A DNA stretch of 64,000 nucleotides from assembly GCF_013184745.1 (NCBI RefSeq), contig NZ_JAATVU010000002.1, positions 33,902 through 97,901 of the forward strand, given 5' to 3'. The notes below the pieces were generated by a model, which saw nothing but the letters and a program-made list of their open reading frames with translations, did not search any database and was not told where the DNA came from. Positions 44,282-53,400 of the stretch are shown here, in pieces. Positions within the stretch are counted from its first letter, which is position 1. Every line of letters starts with the position of its first letter. The position numbers and the translations under genes were made by a program. Source of the stretch: Mangrovicoccus sp. HB161399 (GTDB taxonomy: Bacteria; Pseudomonadota; Alphaproteobacteria; Rhodobacterales; Rhodobacteraceae).

Positions 44282-45064
44282 ATGACGTCGGAACAGCTCT
44301 TCGAACCCGTGGACCATGACTCGGTCGCCGACTCGGTCGTCGCGCAAATCGAGGACATGCTGGTTGCGGGGATTCTCAAGGAAGGCACCCGCCTGCCGTC
44401 CGAGCGGAACCTCTCGGAACTGATGGACGTGTCGCGGCCGAAGCTGCGCGAGGCATTGAAGCGGCTGGAGGAGGCCGGACTGATCGTGACGCGCCATGGC
44501 GAGGGAACCATCGTGGCACCGCTGACCGGACAGGCGATGTCGCCCGCCCTGATCGACCTCTATGCCCGCCATCCGGGGGCCTTCTTCGACTATCTCGAAT
44601 ACCGCCGCACGCAGGAGGCCTTCGCCGCCCGGCTGGCCGCCGAGCGCGCCACGCCGACCGACCGCGACCTCATCCGCGCCTGCATGGACAGGCTGCGGCA
44701 GACCTGGATCGATGCCGACGACCAGGGATCCCGCGAGGCCGACATCGCCTTCCATTCCGCGGTGGTCGATGCCAGCCACAACCGCACCCTGATCCACATG
44801 ATGGGCTCGATCTTCCAGCTGACCCGGCAGGGCGTGTTCTACAACCGCCATTTCCTGCATTCGATCGACGGCTCGGGCGACGTTCTGGTCGAGCAGCACC
44901 TGGCCATCGGCGAGGCGATCCTCGCGGGCGATCCGGCCGCTGCCGAGGCCGCCGCGGTGGCACATATCGACTTCGTCGAGCAATCCTTCCGCAAGGGGCT
45001 CGAGCGGCATGAACGCGAAACGGTGGCGCGCAAGCGCAGCCTGCTGATGAAGGGAAAGGACTGA
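44282..45064 (+). CDS. GntR-family (FadR/FCD subfamily) regulator
   Basis: The 260-residue protein has a GntR winged helix (about 18-85: IEDMLVAGILKEGTRLPSER, LSELMDVSRPKLREALKRLE, GLIVTRHGEGTIVAP) and an FCD ligand domain (about 95-240) with metal/ligand residues seen in EADIAFHSAVVDASHN and AVAHIDFVEQ. Regulators of this subgroup, such as LldR and PdhR, sense lactate or pyruvate. Its divergent position against the TRAP-dld operon and nearness to aceE make lactate or pyruvate sensing plausible. The next gene starts one base after its stop. Confidence 0.93.
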   Translation: MTSEQLFEPVDHDSVADSVVAQIEDMLVAGILKEGTRLPSERNLSELMDVSRPKLREALKRLEEAGLIVTRHGEGTIVAPLTGQAMSPALIDLYARHPGAFFDYLEYRRTQEAFAARLAAERATPTDRDLIRACMDRLRQTWIDADDQGSREADIAFHSAVVDASHNRTLIHMMGSIFQLTRQGVFYNRHFLHSIDGSGDVLVEQHLAIGEAILAGDPAAAEAAAVAHIDFVEQSFRKGLERHERETVARKRSLLMKGKD

Positions 45065-45065
45065 G

Positions 45066-45626
45066 ATGGGCTGGTTCTTCGGCTACGGGTCCCTGGTCAA
45101 CCACCTGACCCACGGCAACCGCCCGCTGCGCGCCGCGCGGCTCGACGGCTGGCGGCGGGAATGGTGCCTGACCACGATCCGCCCGGTCGCCTTCCTCTCC
45201 GCCCGCCCCTGCCCCGGCAGCGCCATCGACGGGCTGGTCGCGCAGGTGCCGGGCGGCGACTGGTCGGCGCTCGACGCCCGCGAATATGCCTATGAACGCA
45301 GCCATGTCACCGCGCAGATGACCGACGAGCGCATCGCGGAGCCGGTGCAGGTCTATTCCGTATCCGCTGACCACCGCGCCGCCGAGGGCAGCGGCACGAT
45401 CCTGGCGAGCTATCTCGACGTGGTGGTCGAGGGCTACCAGCACCATTTCGGCGAGGCGGGCGTCGCCAACTTCTTCGCCACCACCGACGGCTGGGACCGA
45501 CCGGTCACCGACGACCGGGCGGCGCCGGCCTATCCCCGCGCCCGTCCCGTCGCCCCGGCGATCCGCGCCATGACCGACGCGCACCTCGCGTCGCTCGGGG
45601 CCGCGCTCGTCCCGCCGGAGAGCTAG
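45066..45626 (+). CDS. Gamma-glutamylcyclotransferase-family protein
   Basis: The 186-residue protein begins with the family signature FFGYGSLVNHLTHG (the YGSL substrate loop of the GGCT fold) and continues with AARLDGWRREWCLTTIRP and LDAREYAYERSHV, which includes the candidate catalytic Glu of that motif. Family members form 5-oxoproline from gamma-glutamyl peptides, although the substrate of this bacterial subgroup is not defined. It begins just after the gntR stop and is likely cotranscribed. Its stop codon TAG is shared in part with the stop of the convergent aminotransferase gene (four-base overlap). Confidence 0.82.
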   Translation: MGWFFGYGSLVNHLTHGNRPLRAARLDGWRREWCLTTIRPVAFLSARPCPGSAIDGLVAQVPGGDWSALDAREYAYERSHVTAQMTDERIAEPVQVYSVSADHRAAEGSGTILASYLDVVVEGYQHHFGEAGVANFFATTDGWDRPVTDDRAAPAYPRARPVAPAIRAMTDAHLASLGAALVPPES

Positions 45627-46723
45627 ATCACCGCGTCCAGCGCCGCGAGGAACTGCGCGCTGTCTTCGGGCAGGCCGATGGAGACGCGCAGCCAGCTTTC
45701 ATAGCCCGGCTGCTTCCACGGCTTGACGATCACCCCGCGATCGAGGAGCCGCGACGAGACCTCCGCCGAGGGCCGCCCGACATCGACGAACAGGAAATTC
45801 CCGAGCGACGGCATCACCCGCAGGCCCCTGCCCGCCAGTTCCGCCGCCAGCCGGTCCCGCTCCGCCACCGTCGCGGCGACGCCCGCTTCCATGTGCGCCG
45901 GGTCCTCCAGCGCCGCCAGCGCCGCGACCTGCGCCAGATGGCTGGTGTTGAACGGCGTCCGCACCAGGTCGAGCCCGCGGCGCAGCTCCGCGTCGTTGGT
46001 CGCGCCGAAGCCGATGCGCAGCGCCGCCAGCCCCCATGCCTTGGAGAAGGTCCGCAGAACCATGAGCGGCAGCTCATGCGTGCCAAGCCCCTCTGCCGCC
46101 GAGCGGAAATCGCCATGGGCGGCATATTCGACATAGGCCTCGTCCATCACCAGCAGCGTTCCGGGCCGCTGCGCCGCCAGCACCCGCTCCAGCGCCGCCG
46201 GGTCGAGCCACGCCCCCGCAGGGTTCATCGGATTGGCGATCAGCACCACCCGCACCCGCTCCGCCATGGCCGCCACCAGCGCATCGACATCGACACGGCC
46301 CTCGGGCGTCACGCCGATCCGCACGACCTCCGCGCCCATCATCAGGGCGTAGTCCTCGTGCAGCGGGAAGGACGGGTAGAGCGTGACCACCTTGTCGCCC
46401 GGCCGCAGCACGGCCCGCGCGAGCACGTTCAGCAGATCCTCGGAACCGTCGCCCAGCACCACCCAGTCCGCAGGCACGCCCAGCATCTCGCCGATCCGAG
46501 CCGCCAGCCGCCGCCCCTGCGGGTCGGGATAGAGATGCGTCGCACGCGCCGCCGCCTCCAGCGCCGCCGCCACCTTGGGCGACGCGCCGTGCAGGTTCTC
46601 GTTCGAGCCCAGCTTGGCGATCCGCGTCACTCCGGGACGCGCGGCAATCTCCTCGATCGTCAGGCCGGCATTGTAGGGGGCAAGCGCACCGAGCTCTGGG
46701 CGCAGGAGAGAGTCGTCGGGCAT
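45623..46723 (-). CDS. hisC: Histidinol-phosphate aminotransferase-type PLP enzyme
   Basis: The 366-residue protein is a fold type I aminotransferase of the HisC group: LGSNENLHGASPKV near the N-terminus, GDGSEDLLNVLARAVLRPGD, NPMNPAGAWLDPAALERVL, DEAYVEYA, the PLP-Lys motif LRTFSKAWGLAALRIGF and the phosphate-gripping WLRVSIGLPEDSAQFL. HisC makes L-histidinol phosphate; paralogues of this type can also transaminate aromatic amino acids. No other his gene is nearby, so it may be a second copy. The start is the ATG at MPDDSLL; upstream codons lie in a palindrome-containing leader. Confidence 0.88.
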   Translation of the reverse strand: MPDDSLLRPELGALAPYNAGLTIEEIAARPGVTRIAKLGSNENLHGASPKVAAALEAAARATHLYPDPQGRRLAARIGEMLGVPADWVVLGDGSEDLLNVLARAVLRPGDKVVTLYPSFPLHEDYALMMGAEVVRIGVTPEGRVDVDALVAAMAERVRVVLIANPMNPAGAWLDPAALERVLAAQRPGTLLVMDEAYVEYAAHGDFRSAAEGLGTHELPLMVLRTFSKAWGLAALRIGFGATNDAELRRGLDLVRTPFNTSHLAQVAALAALEDPAHMEAGVAATVAERDRLAAELAGRGLRVMPSLGNFLFVDVGRPSAEVSSRLLDRGVIVKPWKQPGYESWLRVSIGLPEDSAQFLAALDAVI

Positions 46724-47080
46724 CTCGGTCCTCGTTATGTATATACATGATTGAGCAGACTGCGCCGCCGAAGGCAAGCCCGCAGCCTCCGGACCGCTGC
46801 GCCAGAGCCATCCAAACGTTCAGATGCACAGTCGGCGGGCAGGTCCGATCCGGCGATGCAGAACCAAGCCCTCCCCCTCCGCACGGCAGACAAGGACTGC
46901 GGCTTTCCGGACAGCCGGCATCAATCGAGGCTCTTGCCCCAAGTCCTTCGGTGCCGGGCCTGACCCAGAGGCTGGACTCGCAAAGCGTCAACACTTTGCA
47001 GAAAAATCATGTCATTGTATATTTTTCAACTCCACAGATTTTACCGGACTGCTAAGCTGGGAAAATTAGTGGAGCCAATG
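46724..47080. other. Divergent intergenic region with palindrome ATGTATATACAT
   Basis: 357 bases between hisC and the first VPLPA-CTERM gene. A perfect 12-base palindrome ATGTATATACAT (46737-46748) is 13 bases upstream of the hisC start and could be an operator or AT-rich promoter element. The right half is AT-rich (CATTGTATATTTTTCAACTC at 47012-47031) and probably holds the promoter of the VPLPA gene. Confidence 0.5.
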
Positions 47081-47665
47081 ATGAAGTTACCAGTACTTGC
47101 AGCCGCGCTTATGGCGGCAGCCCCCATTGCCAGCGCCGGCACCTACGCCGTCTCATACGAGTTCATAGACGGATTGGGCGGCATTGAAACTGTCACCGCC
47201 ACGTTTACGGCCGATGTCGATACCGATGGAAACACCCTAATCAATGTCGTCAACCAGAGCCTCACGTTCAGCAGCGGCGAGGACTTGTTCCAAGGCGCGC
47301 CAGATTTTTGGATTCCGACGTCGGATCGGGTTGAGTACATTCCAAGCATTTTCTCGTCTTCGTCAAAGATACTAACGCTCGACCTGTCCGAAATGAACTA
47401 TATTTTCTGCTTCGGCAGCGGGACCATCTGCAGCAGTCATTTCGCCCTTCAAAGGAACATATTGGACTCCCAATCCCAAATGTTTGCCGATTTGGTTGCA
47501 CTGCCATTCTATCTCTACCAGCCGATACTTCGTAGCGGAAACGACATGGACCGCCTCGGCATCACCCAAATTCTGGCCACGACGCCAATTCCGCTGCCGG
47601 CCGGCCTGCCGCTGGCCATGACCGGCCTTGTCGGCCTCGCCGCCCTGCGCCGCCGTCCTGCATGA
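47081..47665 (+). CDS. VPLPA-CTERM sorting domain protein, copy 1
   Basis: The 194-residue exported protein has a signal peptide (MKLPVLAAALMAAAPIASAG), a beta-rich central domain (YAVSYEFIDGLGGIETVTAT, DTDGNTLINVVNQSLTFSSG) and a C-terminal sorting signal: IPLPAGLPLAMTGLVGLAAL followed by RRRPA. This tripartite end (short motif, membrane helix, basic tail) is the VPLPA-CTERM signal recognised by an exosortase/archaeosortase-type enzyme in Rhodobacteraceae, leading to surface or extracellular matrix export. ATG is taken by comparison with copy 2. Much of the gene is markedly AT-rich for this window. The central domain is of no known function. Confidence 0.88.
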   Translation: MKLPVLAAALMAAAPIASAGTYAVSYEFIDGLGGIETVTATFTADVDTDGNTLINVVNQSLTFSSGEDLFQGAPDFWIPTSDRVEYIPSIFSSSSKILTLDLSEMNYIFCFGSGTICSSHFALQRNILDSQSQMFADLVALPFYLYQPILRSGNDMDRLGITQILATTPIPLPAGLPLAMTGLVGLAALRRRPA

Positions 47666-47820
47666 CCGCACCGGGCGGGCCCGCCCCTGCCCGGACCGGG
47701 CGGCAGAGACCCGGCCAGACCGCGCCCTCGCCTCGGCGCGCCATCGGTCCATGCCGCGAGCAAACACACCGGCCTCGATGCCCCGCAGGCCGACCAAGAC
47801 GAAAGTTAGTGGAGATAATC

Positions 47821-48411
47821 ATGAAGTTACCAGTACTTGCCGCCGCACTCATGGCGGTGTCCCCCCTTGCCGAAGCCGCCACCTACCAAGTGTCCTACGA
47901 GTTCGATGTCGATTTGGGGTATCCGAATGCCATCCCCTTGACCGTCACCACCATTGTGACCGCCGATCTCGACACCGATGGCAACAGCCTCATCAATGTC
48001 GTCAACCGCAGCCTCACGTTCAGCAACGGCTTCTACTTGGCGCCTGGCGAGCCGTTGACATACTCGCCGGAAATGGATGTGGTTAGCATCGATCAATTCT
48101 ACACCACGCCGACAGTCCCGACGCTGACGCTCGACCAGTCCTACATGGACTATGTTTTCTGCATCTCCCAGAACTGCCTTTTCCAATTCCATGTTTCCGT
48201 GAACAATTACGCGACCGGCGCGGGGGGCATTCCAGTCGCACACGTCAACCTTGGTCCCCCATCGCTTTTTTTCTGGGCCGAAATGATCGAGATGAACCGC
48301 CTCAGCGTTACCGAAATGCCGGCCACGACTCCGGTGCCGCTGCCGGCGGGCCTGCCGCTGGCAGTGGCCGGCCTTGCGGGCCTTGCCGCCCTGCGCCGAC
48401 GCTCTGCGTGA
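47821..48411 (+). CDS. VPLPA-CTERM sorting domain protein, copy 2
   Basis: The 196-residue protein is a tandem paralogue of the preceding gene. Its signal peptide MKLPVLAAALMAVSPLAEAA, the YQVSYEF strand and the DTDGNSLINVVNRSLTFSNG block are nearly the same, while the middle third has diverged (YSPEMDVVSIDQFYTTPTVP). The C-terminal sorting signal VPLPAGLPLAVAGLAGLAAL with RRRSA is intact. The leader TTAGTGGAG...ATGAAGTTACCAGTACTTGC is shared with copy 1, showing that duplication included the ribosome-binding site. No exosortase gene occurs in the window, so processing would rely on one encoded elsewhere. Confidence 0.88.
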   Translation: MKLPVLAAALMAVSPLAEAATYQVSYEFDVDLGYPNAIPLTVTTIVTADLDTDGNSLINVVNRSLTFSNGFYLAPGEPLTYSPEMDVVSIDQFYTTPTVPTLTLDQSYMDYVFCISQNCLFQFHVSVNNYATGAGGIPVAHVNLGPPSLFFWAEMIEMNRLSVTEMPATTPVPLPAGLPLAVAGLAGLAALRRRSA

Positions 48412-48841
48412 CCGAACCGGGCGGGCCTTTCCGGGCCTGCCCCCTCCCAGGACCGCACGGCCACCGCGCGGCGAGGCTGCAGCATGATCTCAGATCGCCG
48501 CCTGCCCCAGCTGGCACGCAAACAGGCTCGGGCTCCATGCCGGGCGGTCCGACGGGCGCCGCGGGACCGCAAGCCGCCGACGAAAGTCCGCACCCATCGC
48601 TGCACGCATGACTGCCGCCTGCTTCCTTGGAGAAACCCGCAGAATTGCCGGAAGCGCATCTAGCCGCCAGATGCGCTTCCTCGCAGCAGCGCCCCGCGGA
48701 AGCCGCCACGGGAACCGCCGGTCCGGACGGCCGCGTAGGTCCAGCCCCGGCTTTTGACCGGGCCAGCCCGCCGGGGCAATAGGCGCCGACGATCTCCGGC
48801 GCTAGGAAAAGGAAGACCGCAACCCCACACCGGAGCGCAAG
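48412..48841. other. Intergenic region upstream of aldehyde dehydrogenase
   Basis: 430 GC-rich bases. No gene, RNA or clear hairpin is recognised. The final bases provide a weak ribosome-binding region before the next ATG. Confidence 0.5.
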
Positions 48842-50305
48842 ATGACCCTCGCTTTCGACCCTGCCGCCCTGAGCCTGCCCACCGCGCATTTCATCGGCGG
48901 AGAGTTCGTCACCGGCGAGGCGGCGCTCGATCTCGCCGCGCCCTCGGATGGCCGCGCCCTGCCGCCGATCCCGAAGGCGGATGCCGATCTGGTCGACCGC
49001 GCGGTCTTAGCCGCCCGCGACGCGCTGAAATCCTCGGGCTGGGCCGGCTGGCAGCCGCGCGCGCGGATCCGCGCCATGCATGCCTGGGCCGACCTGATCG
49101 AAGCGGAGGCCGAAACCATCGCGCGGATCGAGGCCGTCGCCTCCTCGCGCCCGGTGGCGCAGGCACTTGCAGGCGACGTGGCCTCGACCGCCGAGCAGAT
49201 CCGCTTCTTCGCGGAATTCGCCGACAAGGAGGCCGGCACGCTGGTGCCGACGGCCGACACCCAGATGGGCTTCATCTCCGCCCAGCCCTATGGCGTCGTC
49301 GGCGCGATCACGCCCTGGAACTTCCCGCTGTCGATGGCTGCGTGGAAGCTCGGCCCCGCGCTGGCCGCGGGCAATGCCGTCGTGCTGAAACCCTCTGAAA
49401 TGACGCCGTATTCCACGCTCTACGTCGCGGCGCTGTCGGTGAAGGCGGGCATCCCGGCGGGCCTGGTCAACATCGTGCTCGGCGACGGGCCGGTGACCGG
49501 TGCCGCGCTGGTCGCGCATCCCGGCATCGACAAGGTCAGCTTCACCGGCTCGACGCGCGCGGGCAGCCAGATAATGGAGAACATCGCGCGCAGAGGCATC
49601 AAGCCGATGACGCTGGAGCTGGGCGGGAAATCCCCGCAGGTGGTCTTCGCCGATGCCGACATGGAGGTCGTTCTCGACTGCCTGGAAAAGGGCATCCTTC
49701 CGAATGCCGGCCAGTTCTGCGTCGCCGGGTCGCGCATACTGGTCCAGCGCGAGATCGCAGACGAGCTGGCCGCGAAGCTGGCAGAGCGCTTCGCGCGCCC
49801 CGCCCCCGCCGCCACCTGGGAGGACCCGGCCGGCTTCTCGCCGATCATCTCGGAAAAGCAGCTGTCGCGGATCGACGGCATCGTCGGCGCGGCAGTGTCG
49901 AAGGGCGCCGAGATCCTCTGCGGCGGCGCCCGCTTCGACCGCGCGGGCAGCTTCTACCGCCCGACCCTGATCGGCGGCGTCGATGCCGCCTCGCCGGCGA
50001 TCACCGAGGAAATCTTCGGCCCGGTGGCGACGCTCCAGGCCTTCGATACCGAGGAAGAGGCGATGGCGCTGGCCTCGCACCCGACCTACGGGCTCTGCGC
50101 CGGGCTCTATACCCGCGATCTCAGCCGCGCGATGCGGCTGACGCGGCAGCTGGAGGCCGGCACGGTCTGGGTCAACCGCTACGGCCGGACCCGCGACCAC
50201 ATCCTGCCCACCGGCGGCTGGAAGGCCAGCGGGCTGGGCAAGGACCTCGGCCGCGAGGCCTATCTGTCCAGCCTGAAGACCAAGACGGTACTCATAGACC
50301 TCTGA
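48842..50305 (+). CDS. Aldehyde dehydrogenase (NAD(P)+)
   Basis: The 487-residue protein is a classical aldehyde dehydrogenase: YGVVGAITPWNFPLSMAAWK, nucleotide loop FTGSTRAGSQIMENI, general base Glu in LELGGKSPQVVFADAD, the catalytic Cys in NAGQFCVAGSRILVQ and the EEIFGPVATLQAF motif. It would oxidise an aldehyde to its acid in the cytoplasm. Specificity cannot be told from sequence; it belongs to the broad group with betaine-aldehyde and gamma-(glutamylamino)butyraldehyde-like enzymes. It is monocistronic. The 118 bases before the following PAS-GGDEF-EAL gene contain an AT-richer TTCGAACTTTAACG. Confidence 0.9.
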   Translation: MTLAFDPAALSLPTAHFIGGEFVTGEAALDLAAPSDGRALPPIPKADADLVDRAVLAARDALKSSGWAGWQPRARIRAMHAWADLIEAEAETIARIEAVASSRPVAQALAGDVASTAEQIRFFAEFADKEAGTLVPTADTQMGFISAQPYGVVGAITPWNFPLSMAAWKLGPALAAGNAVVLKPSEMTPYSTLYVAALSVKAGIPAGLVNIVLGDGPVTGAALVAHPGIDKVSFTGSTRAGSQIMENIARRGIKPMTLELGGKSPQVVFADADMEVVLDCLEKGILPNAGQFCVAGSRILVQREIADELAAKLAERFARPAPAATWEDPAGFSPIISEKQLSRIDGIVGAAVSKGAEILCGGARFDRAGSFYRPTLIGGVDAASPAITEEIFGPVATLQAFDTEEEAMALASHPTYGLCAGLYTRDLSRAMRLTRQLEAGTVWVNRYGRTRDHILPTGGWKASGLGKDLGREAYLSSLKTKTVLIDL

Positions 50306-50422
50306 GGGCGCCCGGCGCCGCGAAAAGAATTTCGAACTTTAACGACCGCCCGGACTTCAAGTTTGGGTTAGGCTTTTCGGCCCATTCCTGACCTGTGCCT
50401 TAACAGCTGCGCTGGTGTGTGA

Positions 50423-53400
50423 ATGGAAGACGGTCTGCAACAATACAGCCGCGTCGTGCAGGATCTGCCCGGCCCGGCCTGCCTTGTCGCTCCGGACGGC
50501 CGCATCCTCAGCGCAAACGCCGCCATGGCCGCGGCGCTGGGATACCCGCCGCAGGACCTCGCCGGACGCCAGCCCGGAGAGTTCTGCAGCCCCGGCTTCG
50601 GCGAGATGATCGCCGCGGCCCAGGCGCGCCTGGTCGAGGAAGGCTCCGCCGAAAGCAGCAGCGCCGCCTTCCGGCTGGGCGACGGGAGCGAGCGCTATTT
50701 CGACTGCGTGTTCACGCCGCTGGGCCATGGCGGCGACGGCGGGCTCGCGATGCTGGAACTGCAGCCGCCCTGCGGCAACGGCCGCCCCCCTGCGGAGGGC
50801 GCCCGCGAACCGGCGCCGCTGCCGCGCGAGGACCATTACCGGGTGCTCAACGATGCGGCCGCGACCGCCAGCTTCGGCCAATGGTACCTGCAGCTCGACA
50901 GCCGCAAGTTCTGGGCCACCGACAGCTTCTACAGCCTCCTCGGCTACGCGCCCTTCGAAACCCAGATCGACTCGCTCTGGCTGCGCAGCCAGGTGCATCC
51001 GGACGATATCGGGATGTCGCTCGCCGCGGTGGAGGACCTGATCCGCGACCGCAGCAGCCAGGTCCGGTTCGAATACCGCCTGCGCTGCCGCGACGGCCGC
51101 TACAAGTGGTTCGAGGCCTCCTCGCGCAAGGTCGAGGGCGACGGCCTGCCGCCGATGCTGTGCGGCAGCCTGATCGACATCGACCGCCGGAAGGCTTCGG
51201 CGGAACGGCTGCGCAACGCGCTGGTCTCGGCGCAGTCTGCCCGGGCAGAGGTCGAGCGCAACGGCGAGATGCTGCGCATCGCCACCGAGGCCGGCGGCGC
51301 CGTCGCCTGGCATTTCGACCCGGCGACCGGGCTGGTGACCTACACGATGCCGCCGCGGCTCGCGCTCGGCTACTCCGATGAGGATCTGACCCAGCCGATC
51401 AGCAACATGCAGGGCGACGTCCATCCCGATGACGCGGCCTCCGTGCGCGAGGCGCTCGGCGCGCTGGTGGAGGGCCGGTCGGAACGCTCGCATGTCGACT
51501 ACCGCAAGCGCCACCGCGACGGCACCTGGATGTGGTTCTCCTCCGAGGCGCGGCCCATGCTCGGGTCGGGCGGCGGCGAGGGACGGCCGGACCTGATCTG
51601 CGGCATCACCATGGACATCACCGCCCGCAAGCGCGCCGAAGAGGCGCTGCGCGGCGCGGTCGATGACGCCCGGGCGGCCCGCGACGAAACCGAGAAGTCG
51701 CGCAAGCGGCTGCAATACCGCATGGCGCTCCAGCGCGTCGCATCGGAAAGCAGCAATGTCGTTCCCTGGTACATCATTCCCTCCACCGGCGAGGAAGAGG
51801 TCGGCCCGCATCTGGGGACGCTCCTGGGCTACAGCAGCTCCTTCCGCATCCGCGGCACGGAAATGGAAGGGCTGATGCATCCCGACGACCGGAGCGCGGC
51901 GACGGCCGCCTTCGAGGAACTGCTGTCCGGCCGCCGGCGCGAGATGTCCCACGATCTCCGCCTGCGCCGCCGCGACGGCAGCTGGTGCTGGATTTCCTCG
52001 GTGGGAAAGCATGTCGACAACGCCGCGGGCAGCATGCCGGGCATGGTCTGCGGCAGCTTGGTCGACATTTCGGTGCGCAAGGCCTACGAGGCACGGCTGG
52101 CCGATGCGCTCCAGGATGCGGAATCCGCGCGCCAAGCCGCCAAGGCCAATGCCGAGATGCTGGGCATCGCCGCCAAATGCGGCGAGATCGGCGCCTGGCG
52201 GATCGGCATCGAGCCCGGCGATGCCTGGATGGAGGACGAGGGCTTCCGCCAGCTCGGCTACGAGCCGGGCGCCTTCGTCCCGGATTTCGAGGGCTGGGGG
52301 AAGCTCGTCCACCCCGAGGACATCGACGATGCGCGCCACCGGCTCAAGGGGCTGCTGCATGGCGAGCGCGGCATCTACGAAAGCGAGATGCGCATCCTGC
52401 ATGCCGACGGCAGCTATCACTGGTACCGTTTCGTCGGCCGCAAGATCGACCGCAGCGTAGAGGGCCTGCCACCGTTCTTTGCCGGGGCGCATACCCGGAT
52501 CGACGCGCTGAAGGAAAACGAGCGCCAGCTCGCAAGGGCGCTCGAGGCGGCGCAGGACGCCACAGCCACCGCGCTGCTGCGCGAGGAGGTGATGGCCCTG
52601 ACCTCCGAATCCGGGCAGGTCGGCCATTTCATGATCTATCCCGAGCTCGGAGAAGGCGTCGCGCCGGACCTGACCTACCGGCTGCTCGGCTACGAACCGG
52701 GCGGCTTCCCCTGCACCGATGCCGGCTGGCGCGCACTGCACCATCCCGACGACATCGGCGCCGCGATCGACGAGATGGAGGCGCTCTTCGCCGGCAAGAT
52801 CGATGTCTACGACATCGTCAACCGGCTGCGCCACTGGGACGGGAGCTACCACTGGTACCGCGTCGTGGCGCGCAAGATCGACCGCGCGGCGCAGGGTCTG
52901 CCCTTCGTTCTGGCCGGGGCGATCTTCAATATCGACGCCCAGCGGGCCAGCGAGACCCGGCTGGCCAATGCCGCCGAGGAGGCGCGGCAGGCCGTCGACC
53001 GGCTGAACGTCCTGGCGAACCGCGCGCCCGGCGCGCTCTTCGAATACCAGTCCTATCCGGACGGCAGGATGGACTTCCACTATTTCAGCGCGGCCCTGCC
53101 CGACATCATGGGGGTCGATCCCGAGGCGCTGGCTGCCAACGGCAAGGCGATCTACACCAACATCCGCCCCGAAGACGTGCCCGAGGCCAAGCGGCTGGTC
53201 GAGCGGGCCCGCGCGAGCAAGCAGGTCTTCGAATACCAGCACCGCATCGACCATCCCACGCGCGGGTTGCGCTGGATCCTGGTCAAGGCGCTGCCCTACG
53301 ACAACGAGGACGGCTCGACCACCTGGTTCGGCAACACGCTCGACGTCACCGAGGAGCTGGAGGTCGAGCGCCGCGCGCGCGAGGCCGGCGACGAGGCCAA

